7,516 nucleotides of DNA, from assembly GCA_004357005.1 (NCBI GenBank), contig SMWH01000164.1, positions 1 through 7,516 on the forward strand, in the 5' to 3' direction. Shown here piece by piece: positions 1 to 4,900 of the stretch. The position numbers and the translations under genes are program-made. The stretch is from Gammaproteobacteria bacterium (GTDB lineage Bacteria > Pseudomonadota > Gammaproteobacteria > SMWH01). Below the pieces are notes generated by a model. That model was not told the origin of the DNA. It did no database searches and saw nothing but the letters and a program-made list of their open reading frames with translations. Position 1 is the first letter of the stretch. Each line of letters begins with the position of its first letter.

Positions 1-1
1 C

Positions 2-745
2 CTGGCGCCCGCCGCGCTGCTTTGGCGCAACGACGCCCAGGTGCGGGAACTGGAGCGGCTCGATCGCTACGTGGAGGTGGCCTTTGGCGACGTGCCGGAC
101 GTTGTTGAAGTGCGCGAGGGGGGCTTGAAGGCGCTCGTGTCCCCCACCGAGGGCCAGAAGACCGGCTGGTTCTACGACCAGCGTCTCAACCGTGAACGGG
201 CGGCAGCCTATGCGCGGGATTGTCGCGTGCTTGATCTGTTCGCCTATGTGGGTGGCTGGGGCCTGCGTTGTGCGCTGGCCGGCGCGCGGGAGGTCGTCAG
301 CGTGGATGCCTCATCCCAGGCGTTGGACCTGTTGCGCCGGAACGTCGCGCTCAACGGTCTCGAGGGGCGGGTCGACGACGTACAGGCGGATGCTTTTGAT
401 TTTCTCAAGAGCGTGCATCAGGACCAGCGTTTCGACCTGGCGATTCTGGACCCGCCAGCCTTCATCAAACGCAAGAAAGACGCCCGTAACGGCGAGCAGG
501 CCTACCTGCGGCTCAACCGTCTGGCCATCGAATCCCTCGCGGACGAGGCGATCCTGGTCAGTTGCTCCTGTTCCTACCACATGAAACGCGAACTGCTGTC
601 CCGGACCCTGCTCCGCGCCGCCACCCAGGCCGGGCGCCGCATCCAGATCCTCGAACATCTGTCCCAGGCGCCGGATCATCCGGTGCATGCCGCGATTCCC
701 GAGACTGCGTATCTGAAAGGCATCATCGCGCGCGTCTGGCGCTGA
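2..745 (+). CDS. rlmI: 23S rRNA (cytosine-C5) methyltransferase, RlmI family, 5' end cut off by window
   Basis: Class I SAM-dependent methyltransferase of the RlmI/RlmK-like family, which makes 5-methylcytosine in 23S rRNA. The open frame is unbroken from base 2, and the residues before the first possible start (GTG at 41), including LLWRNDAQVREL, match the conserved family segment WRNDxxVRELEGL. The true start therefore lies upstream, and the N-terminal PUA domain is outside the window. Visible are GQKTGWFYDQRLNR (about bases 152-193), the SAM-binding motif VLDLFAYVGGWG (from 227), the acidic VSVDAS strand (near 299), the family's DPPAF motif followed by KRKKDA (from 449), SCSCSYHM carrying the cysteines typical of C5-methyltransferases (from 560), and the C-terminal DHPV..IPETAYLKG. 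The gene ends 25 bp before lgt and may be cotranscribed with it. Family is confident; the exact target base (RlmI versus a paralogue) is inferred. Confidence 0.85.
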   Translation: MAPAALLWRNDAQVRELERLDRYVEVAFGDVPDVVEVREGGLKALVSPTEGQKTGWFYDQRLNRERAAAYARDCRVLDLFAYVGGWGLRCALAGAREVVSVDASSQALDLLRRNVALNGLEGRVDDVQADAFDFLKSVHQDQRFDLAILDPPAFIKRKKDARNGEQAYLRLNRLAIESLADEAILVSCSCSYHMKRELLSRTLLRAATQAGRRIQILEHLSQAPDHPVHAAIPETAYLKGIIARVWR

Positions 746-755
746 CGGGTCGCGT

Positions 756-761
756 GATAAA
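756..761 (+). promoter_or_regulatory. weak candidate -10 element upstream of lgt
   Basis: GATAAA matches 4 of 6 positions of the sigma70 -10 consensus and lies 9 bp before the lgt GTG start, in the 25-bp gap after the rlmI-like gene. No acceptable -35 hexamer is found 16-18 bp upstream. If real, transcription would begin a few bases before the GTG, giving an almost leaderless lgt mRNA. Read-through from the upstream gene is an equally good explanation. Confidence 0.2.
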
Positions 762-770
762 CTGCGCGCC

Positions 771-1553
771 GTGCTGATCTGGCCCAATATCGATCCGGTG
801 GCCTTCCGCGTCGGTCCGGTGGCCGTTCACTGGTACGGCATTACCTATCTGGTGGGATTTTCCCTGTTCTGGTGGTTGGGTCGTGTTCGGGCTGCCAGGT
901 CCGACAGCGGCTGGACCGACGCCGAAAACAACGATCTGCTGTTCTACGGGGCCCTGGGCGTGATCCTTGGCGGCCGTGTCGGTTATGTTCTCTTCTACGA
1001 CCTGGACGGCTTGCTGGCTGACCCTTTGTTGCTGCTTCGTGTCTGGGAGGGGGGCATGTCCTTTCACGGCGGTCTGCTCGGCGTGTTGGTCGCGATGGCG
1101 TTGTACGGACACAAGATCGGTCGTGGTTTTTTCGAGATCACGGATTTCGTCGCGCCTATGGTGCCGGTGGGGCTGGCGGCGGGGAGATTAGGGAATTTCC
1201 TGGGTGGCGAACTCTGGGGCCGGCCCACGGATCTTCCCTGGGGCATGGTGTTTCCCCACGTGGATGCCTTGCCACGACACCCGTCGCAGCTTTATCAGTT
1301 TTTTCTGGAGGGTGTGGTGCTGTTTCTGCTGCTGTGGTTCTGGTCCGCCAGGCCGCGGCCTACCATGGCGGTGTCCGGCATGTTCGCGATTCTCTACGGC
1401 ATTTTTCGTTTTTCCGTGGAATTCGTGCGGCAACCGGACGCCCATCTGGGTTATGTTGCTTTTGGCTGGATGACCATGGGTCAGGCCCTGACAGTCCCGT
1501 TGTTTCTGGTGGGTGTGACCCTCGTTACGCTGGCTTACAAAAGGACGGACTGA
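771..1553 (+). CDS. lgt: phosphatidylglycerol--prolipoprotein diacylglyceryl transferase
   Basis: Inner-membrane enzyme that moves a diacylglyceryl group from phosphatidylglycerol to the lipobox cysteine of prolipoproteins, the first step of lipoprotein maturation. The 260-residue protein is hydrophobic throughout, with about seven membrane segments. Family landmarks are HWYG (20-23), SFHGG with the essential histidine H99, GRLGNF (138-143) with R139 and N142, E147 and G150 in the following loop, RHPSQLY (169-175), and YGIFRFSVEF with Y209, R213 and E217. These correspond to E. coli H103, R143, N146, E151, G154, Y235, R239 and E243. The usual asparagine after GRxGNF-hydrophobic is Gly145. The GTG start gives MLIWPNIDPVAF, matching the usual N-terminus of the family; no Shine-Dalgarno sequence is visible. 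The stop is 3 bp before the thyA ATG, so the pair is very likely cotranscribed. Confidence 0.97.
   Translation: MLIWPNIDPVAFRVGPVAVHWYGITYLVGFSLFWWLGRVRAARSDSGWTDAENNDLLFYGALGVILGGRVGYVLFYDLDGLLADPLLLLRVWEGGMSFHGGLLGVLVAMALYGHKIGRGFFEITDFVAPMVPVGLAAGRLGNFLGGELWGRPTDLPWGMVFPHVDALPRHPSQLYQFFLEGVVLFLLLWFWSARPRPTMAVSGMFAILYGIFRFSVEFVRQPDAHLGYVAFGWMTMGQALTVPLFLVGVTLVTLAYKRTD
1541..1545 (+). promoter_or_regulatory. Shine-Dalgarno sequence for thyA
   Basis: AAGGA lies inside the last codons of lgt, 11 bases before the thyA ATG at 1557. It is the only clear Shine-Dalgarno match before any start in this window and supports the chosen thyA start, which also aligns with the E. coli N-terminus. Confidence 0.5.
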
Positions 1554-1556
1554 GCG

Positions 1557-2351
1557 ATGCGGCAATACCTGGAGATGGTGCGCCACATTCTCGACCACGG
1601 GGTCGAGAAAGATGACCGGACAGGAACGGGTACCTTGAGTGTATTTGGATACCAGACCCGCTTCGATCTCAACGAGGGTTTTCCCGTAGTCACGACGAAA
1701 AAACTGCATCTGCGTTCCATCATTCACGAACTGCTGTGGTTTCTCAACGGCAACACCAACGTTCGTTACCTGAACGAAAACGGCGTCACGATCTGGGATG
1801 AATGGGCCGACGAAGACGGGGACCTGGGGCCGGTATACGGGCGCCAATGGCGTTCCTGGGGCACAAGCGATGGCGCTCATATAGACCAGATCAGCGAGGC
1901 GGTACGGACCATCCGTGAGAACCCGGACTCACGGCGGATCATCGTGAGCGCCTGGAACGTGGCCGACCTGGATCGCATGGCGCTGGCCCCCTGCCATTGC
2001 CTGTTCCAGTTCTGGGCAGCGCAAGGCAGGCTGTCCTGTCAGCTTTATCAGCGCAGCGCCGATGTCTTTCTTGGTGTCCCCTTCAATATCGCATCCTATT
2101 CGCTGTTGACCCTCATGATCGCTCAGGTGACGGGTCTGCAGCCGGGAGAGTTCGTCCACACTTTTGGAGACCTGCATCTCTACAGCAATCACCTGGAGCA
2201 GGCCAGGTTGCAACTGAGCCGCGAGCCTTACGCGCTGCCGGTGATGCGCCTGAACCCTGAAGTGAGATCGATTTTCGATTTCCGCTTCGAAGATTTCGAA
2301 CTGGAAGGTTATCAGGCGCACCCGCCCATCAAGGCGCCGGTGGCCGTTTAG
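1557..2351 (+). CDS. thyA: thymidylate synthase
   Basis: Makes dTMP from dUMP using 5,10-methylene-tetrahydrofolate as both methyl donor and reductant, releasing dihydrofolate. At 264 residues it has the length of the E. coli enzyme, with the key residues at the same numbers: R21 in DRTGTGT, the WDEWADEDGDLGPVYGRQW block (80-98), R126 and R127 in DSRRIIVSAWN, the nucleophile C146 in APCH, R166 in CQLYQRSADV, D169, N177 in FNIASY, and H207 and Y209 in DLHLYSNH. The C-terminus IKAPVAV is the usual folate-closing tail. It follows lgt by 3 bp and lies upstream of folA, which recycles its dihydrofolate product. A perfect 9-bp inverted repeat sits at codons 11-18. Nothing suggests truncation or transfer. 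Confidence 0.99.
   Translation: MRQYLEMVRHILDHGVEKDDRTGTGTLSVFGYQTRFDLNEGFPVVTTKKLHLRSIIHELLWFLNGNTNVRYLNENGVTIWDEWADEDGDLGPVYGRQWRSWGTSDGAHIDQISEAVRTIRENPDSRRIIVSAWNVADLDRMALAPCHCLFQFWAAQGRLSCQLYQRSADVFLGVPFNIASYSLLTLMIAQVTGLQPGEFVHTFGDLHLYSNHLEQARLQLSREPYALPVMRLNPEVRSIFDFRFEDFELEGYQAHPPIKAPVAV
1588..1609 (+). promoter_or_regulatory. perfect 9-bp inverted repeat (mRNA hairpin) at the start of thyA
   Basis: TTCTCGACC (1588-1596) and GGTCGAGAA (1601-1609) are exact reverse complements around the 4-base loop ACGG. The hairpin begins 31 bases into the thyA reading frame and covers codons 11-18 (ILDHGVEK). No T-run follows, so it is not an intrinsic terminator. A regulatory role on thyA translation is possible but inferred; the repeat itself is certain. 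Confidence 0.4.
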
Positions 2352-2363
2352 GCCCACATGGGC
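2352..2363 (+). other. small hairpin and three-codon ORF between thyA and the methyltransferase
   Basis: GCCC (2352-2355) and GGGC (2360-2363) can pair around ACAT, directly after the thyA stop. The ATG at 2358 opens a minimal frame of Met-Gly-Lys ending in TAG at 2367-2369, one base before the ATG of the next gene. The stem is only 4 bp, so structure and function are both uncertain. It lies where ribosomes finishing thyA would have to reinitiate. Confidence 0.2.
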
Positions 2364-2370
2364 AAGTAGC

Positions 2371-2982
2371 ATGGACCGCGCCGGCCACTGGCAAACCGTC
2401 TACCGCGATACGGCGGCTGATGCCGTGAGTTGGTTTCAGCCGGTAGCCGCCACCTCACTGGATCTCATCGAACGTCTTGCGCCGGGGCGTGATGCTGCGA
2501 TCGTCGATGTGGGTGGCGGCACATCGCGCCTGATCGATGGTCTGCTCGAGACCGGGTACCGGGATATTTCGGTGCTCGACGTCGCCGAGAATGCCCTGGC
2601 GATCAGCCGGGCACGGTTGGGCGAACGTGCCGAACAGGTCAACTGGATTGTTTGTGATGTGACCGAATGCCAGCCCGAGCGGGAATACGATCTGTGGCAT
2701 GACCGGGCGGTGTTCCATTTCCTGACGCAAGCAGGTGACCGCCAGGCCTACGCATCGGTCCTCGAACGCGCGCTCAAACCGGGGGGTTGGTGCATCATCG
2801 CGACCTTTGCGCTGGATGGTCCCGACCGCTGCAGTGGCTTGCCCGTCAGACGTTATGACGAACGGCTCTTGATGACGGAACTGGGCGAGGGTTTTGAATT
2901 GTGTGATACCCGCCGGGAGACGCACCTTACGCCCGGGGGCGGAACACAGGAGTTTGTCTGGTTCGTGTTGCGGCGCCGGTGA
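2371..2982 (+). CDS. class I SAM-dependent methyltransferase, substrate unknown
   Basis: A 203-residue single-domain methyltransferase. The SAM-binding motif I is VDVGGGTSRL (45-54), followed by the acidic strand end VLDVAENAL with D70, CDVTEC (95-100), YDLWHDRAVFHFL (106-118) as motif IV, and LKPGGWCIIATF (135-146). The N-terminal HWQTVY...AVSWFQP and the late FALDGPDRCSGLPVRRYD (145-163) mark a widespread bacterial family usually annotated only as a SAM-dependent methyltransferase. It also resembles the small eukaryotic lysine methyltransferases of the METTL12 type. No substrate can be read from the sequence. The ATG at 2371 is the only plausible start: no start codon lies just upstream in frame, and HWQTVY is at the expected distance. 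It begins 19 bp after thyA, and its TGA overlaps the folA GTG by 4 bases, suggesting translational coupling. Confidence 0.9.
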   Translation: MDRAGHWQTVYRDTAADAVSWFQPVAATSLDLIERLAPGRDAAIVDVGGGTSRLIDGLLETGYRDISVLDVAENALAISRARLGERAEQVNWIVCDVTECQPEREYDLWHDRAVFHFLTQAGDRQAYASVLERALKPGGWCIIATFALDGPDRCSGLPVRRYDERLLMTELGEGFELCDTRRETHLTPGGGTQEFVWFVLRRR

Positions 2983-3488
2983 GTACACGACGCCCCTCAA
3001 TAACGCTGGTTGTGGCCGTGGCCAGCAACGGCGTGATCGGACGTGATGGGGGGCTGCCGTGGCATCTGCCGGCGGATCTGGCCCATTTCAGGGAAATTAC
3101 CATGGGGAAACCCGTTCTCATGGGCCGTCGAACCTGGGAGTCCATCGGTCGTCCCCTGCCGGGTCGTGACAACTTCGTGATCACCCGCCGGTCGGATTAT
3201 GCGGCCGAGGGTTGCCGCGTAGTGCACTCCCTGCCGTCGGCCCTGCGCGCGGCTGGTGAGGTCGAGGAGGTCATGATCATCGGTGGCGCGGGTTTGTACG
3301 AAGAGGCATTGCCACTGGCCAGACGAATCGAGATGACACGCGTGCATGGCGAGGTTCCGGGCGATGCCCGGTTCCCCTCGCTTGATGGGTCTGAATGGGA
3401 AGAAGTGCGGCGGGTCGAGCGTGAGGTCGATGAGGACAACGCCTGGGCCTTGAGTTTCGTTACACTCGAACGGCGCGTTGTTGCATAG
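2979..3488 (+). CDS. folA: dihydrofolate reductase
   Basis: Reduces dihydrofolate to tetrahydrofolate with NADPH, recycling the dihydrofolate made by ThyA; it is the target of trimethoprim. The 169-residue protein shows the family motifs: AVASNGVIGRDGGLPWHLPADLAHFR (13-38) with the active-site acid D33 (D27 in E. coli), MGRRTWESIGRPLPGR (48-63) contacting NADPH, and IGGAGLYEEALP (101-112). It is about 10 residues longer than E. coli FolA, partly a short polar N-terminal extension (MSTRRPS). The GTG start is supported by the 4-base GTGA overlap with the upstream methyltransferase stop. No Shine-Dalgarno sequence is visible, so translation probably depends on coupling. Its stop is 5 bp from the stop of the convergent apaH, as folA and apaH also converge in E. 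coli. Confidence 0.98.
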   Translation: MSTRRPSITLVVAVASNGVIGRDGGLPWHLPADLAHFREITMGKPVLMGRRTWESIGRPLPGRDNFVITRRSDYAAEGCRVVHSLPSALRAAGEVEEVMIIGGAGLYEEALPLARRIEMTRVHGEVPGDARFPSLDGSEWEEVRRVEREVDEDNAWALSFVTLERRVVA

Positions 3489-3503
3489 CCGGGCTAGCCG
3501 GGC
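3486..3503. repeat. perfect 9-bp tandem duplication at the folA/apaH junction
   Basis: TAGCCGGGC occurs twice in direct succession (3486-3494 and 3495-3503), with a partial third copy CGGGCC after it. The first TAG is the folA stop codon. The apaH stop (CTA on this strand, 3494-3496) is made by the last base of copy one and the first two of copy two, so it exists only because of the duplication. Confidence 0.85.
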
Positions 3504-4321
3504 CGGGCCTGCTGTCCACACTTCACGCTGTGCGCCCTGGGGTGGCCCTTGTCGATGCGCAGAGCCACCAGGCGTCCGCCCCAGACACAACCCGCGTCGA
3601 TGCACCAAGTGTTGTTTTCCTCATGAAACCCAAGCGTGGACCAGTGTCCGTACACGATGCGCGTGGATTCGCTGGCGCGGTCGGGCACGCGAAACCAGGG
3701 GATCGAGCGTGGATGTTTTATGGGGGGGCCTTTCAATGCAAAACGCAGCCGACCGTCGGTTGCGCAAAAACGGGTCCGGGTAAGGGCGTTGATGATGAAA
3801 CGCAGCCGCGCGTAACCCTTCAGGTTCTTGTTCCAGTGGTTCGGTTTGTCGCCGTACATTTTGCGAAGGACCGTCGCGTATTTTTTTCCACGCAGGGCTT
3901 TTTCAGCCTCCCGTGCGCAGGCTTTGGCCTTGCGCAGATTCCACTGGGGCGGCAACCCCGCATGGACCAGCGTGAAATCCACCGACTCGTCGTGATGCAA
4001 CAAGGGGCGTCGTCGCAGCCAGTTCAGCAGTTTGTCGGAGTCCCGCGCCTTTAGAACCCGTTTGAAATCCTTTGGCACGCGCCGGCGTCGTGCGCCGCAG
4101 GCTAGTGCCAGCAAATGCAGATCGTGGTTGCCCAGGACCGTTACGGCACCGTCGCCAAGAGAGCGAACAAAACGCAGCACCTCGAGGGATTTGTTGCCGC
4201 GACTGACCAGGTCACCGCAGAACCAGAGTTGGTCACGGTCCGGGGAGTAATGGATTGTTTTGAGCAGTTTCTGAAGCGAGGATTGACATCCCTGCACATC
4301 GCCGATGACCCAGGTCCTCAT
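3494..4321 (-). CDS. apaH: bis(5'-nucleosyl)-tetraphosphatase, symmetrical
   Basis: Hydrolyses diadenosine tetraphosphate to two ADP; in E. coli it also removes Np4 caps from RNA 5' ends. The metallophosphatase motifs of the PPP superfamily are in order: GDVQGC (7-12), GDLVSRG (36-42), GNHDLH (64-69), HAGLPPQW (120-127), RFIINALTRTRFC (174-186), YGHWSTLG (224-231) and DAGCVWGGRL (242-251). The His of the classical GDxHG motif is Gln here, as I recall from other gammaproteobacterial ApaH proteins. A longer frame opens at 4396, but its first 25 residues have no family counterpart, and starting at 4321 puts MRTWVIGDVQG in register with E. coli MATYLIGDVHG, giving 275 residues against 282. There is no Shine-Dalgarno sequence. 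It is separated from apaG by 166 bp holding a REP-type element, and converges on folA. Confidence 0.96.
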   Translation of the reverse strand: MRTWVIGDVQGCQSSLQKLLKTIHYSPDRDQLWFCGDLVSRGNKSLEVLRFVRSLGDGAVTVLGNHDLHLLALACGARRRRVPKDFKRVLKARDSDKLLNWLRRRPLLHHDESVDFTLVHAGLPPQWNLRKAKACAREAEKALRGKKYATVLRKMYGDKPNHWNKNLKGYARLRFIINALTRTRFCATDGRLRFALKGPPIKHPRSIPWFRVPDRASESTRIVYGHWSTLGFHEENNTWCIDAGCVWGGRLVALRIDKGHPRAHSVKCGQQARPG

Positions 4322-4327
4322 GGGCGG

Positions 4328-4336
4328 ACCATAGCA
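4328..4336 (-). promoter_or_regulatory. candidate extended -10 promoter for apaH
   Basis: On the minus strand TGCTATGGT combines an extended -10 TGn with TATGGT (4 of 6 consensus bases). It ends 6 bases before the apaH ATG, so transcripts would start at or next to the start codon and be essentially leaderless. No good -35 hexamer is present, which extended -10 promoters can tolerate. The match is weak enough to be chance. Confidence 0.25.
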
Positions 4337-4417
4337 TGCCAACCGGAACTGAGAGAGTTTCGGTCGAGCGTGAGACAAGGCCCGGGCCAAAAACATGGCT
4401 GCCGGAAAAAGCGCGTT

Positions 4418-4475
4418 GTGGGAGCGCCATCCTGGCGCGATCCCTTTCAGTCGCCGCTGGAAGCCGCTCCCGCGG
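4418..4475. repeat. inverted pair of REP-like palindromes (REPIN-type element)
   Basis: Two related palindromic units face each other across the 10-base spacer TCCCTTTCAG. Unit one on the plus strand is GTGGGA, a perfect 6-bp stem GCGCCA/TGGCGC (4424-4438) with loop TCC, then GA. Unit two on the minus strand is GCGGGA, the stem GCGGCT/AGCGGC (4453-4467, one mismatch) with the same loop TCC, then GA. Shared flanks and loop with different but pairing stems indicate two members of one REP family whose secondary structure is conserved. The GTGG head fits the GTRG tetranucleotide of REP sequences linked to RAYT transposases. Such elements are non-autonomous and usually lie between genes, as here. 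No RAYT gene is in the window. Confidence 0.75.
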
Positions 4476-4487
4476 ACTGAAGCGCTC

Positions 4488-4868
4488 TCAATGGAGGGTG
4501 CGGGGAGTGGAGAGGGTAAATTTCGGAATCTCCACGTCGAATTCCAGTCCGTCGTCCGCCAGCATGGTGTAGCTGCCGCTCATGGTGCCCACCTCGGTCT
4601 CCAGCACAGCGCCGCTGGAATAACGGAATCCTTCGCCGGGCTCCAGGCGCGGCTGTTCTCCGACGACACCTTCGCCTGTGACTTCCTGGATGTTGCCGTT
4701 GGAATCCGTAATCTGCCAGGCGCGCTTCATGAGACGGGCTGCCACATCGCCGGTGTTTTGAATCGTGATGGTATAGGCGAACACGAAGCGGTTGTCCTCA
4801 GGGACGGATTCTTCCTGCAGGTAGCGGGTCTGGACTTCGATGTTCAGGCTGTAGCGTGGGTCAGGCAT
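4488..4868 (-). CDS. apaG: ApaG domain protein
   Basis: Small cytosolic protein of the ApaG family, 126 residues, close to the usual length. The family has an immunoglobulin/fibronectin-like beta fold; E. coli and Salmonella mutants connect it with cobalt and magnesium handling, but its biochemical role is unsettled. Visible are the N-terminal IEVQTRYLQEES...RFVFAYTITIQNTG (10-40), RAWQITDSNGNIQEVTGEGVVGEQP (49-73) with the glycine-rich GEGVVG proposed to bind pyrophosphate, LEPGEGFRYSSGAVLETEVGTMSGSY (75-100), and the closing EFDVEIPKFTL. The ATG at 4868 gives MPDPRYSLNIEV, a normal start for the family. It begins 32 bp after rsmA ends, without a Shine-Dalgarno sequence. Its stop is followed within about 12 bp by the REP pair, which could shape the 3' end of an rsmA-apaG transcript. 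Confidence 0.95.
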   Translation of the reverse strand: MPDPRYSLNIEVQTRYLQEESVPEDNRFVFAYTITIQNTGDVAARLMKRAWQITDSNGNIQEVTGEGVVGEQPRLEPGEGFRYSSGAVLETEVGTMSGSYTMLADDGLEFDVEIPKFTLSTPRTLH

Positions 4869-4900
4869 GGGTCACAAGATGGGGGCCGCGGGCGCCATCG

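Larger units (their letters stand above)
4322..4487. other. 166-bp intergenic region between apaG and apaH
   Basis: The only sizeable non-coding stretch in the window. From apaG towards apaH it holds the inverted REP pair (4418-4475), then a self-complementary GGCCCGGGCC (4379-4388) flanked by AAAAA, and the weak extended -10 match before apaH. Frames running through it in both directions resemble no known protein and end in or overlap real genes out of register, so I regard it as non-coding. Confidence 0.6.

Noticed and set aside
311..1112. Long minus-strand frames opposite the rlmI-like gene and lgt
   Set aside because: They are antisense shadows, common in GC-rich DNA; their translations resemble no family, while the plus-strand genes are clearly recognisable.
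1350..1361. 12-bp perfect palindrome AGGCCGCGGCCT in lgt
   Set aside because: It has no loop, encodes part of a polar loop (RPRP), and is not repeated here; GC-rich chance palindrome.
3261..3275. Strong Shine-Dalgarno-like GAGGAGG followed by ATG inside folA
   Set aside because: The ATG is too close for initiation and in frame with folA (Met99); it would give a fragment lacking the active site. It simply encodes a Val-Glu-Glu-Val-Met stretch.
4322..4396. A 25-residue N-terminal extension of ApaH starting at an ATG at 4396
   Set aside because: The extra residues have no counterpart in ApaH proteins, and starting at 4321 puts the first GDxxG motif at the expected distance from the N-terminus.
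4869..4900. GATGG/CCATC inverted repeat in the rsmA-apaG gap as a terminator
   Set aside because: Only five outer pairs with a poorly pairing interior and no T-run; termination here would cut apaG off from its operon.
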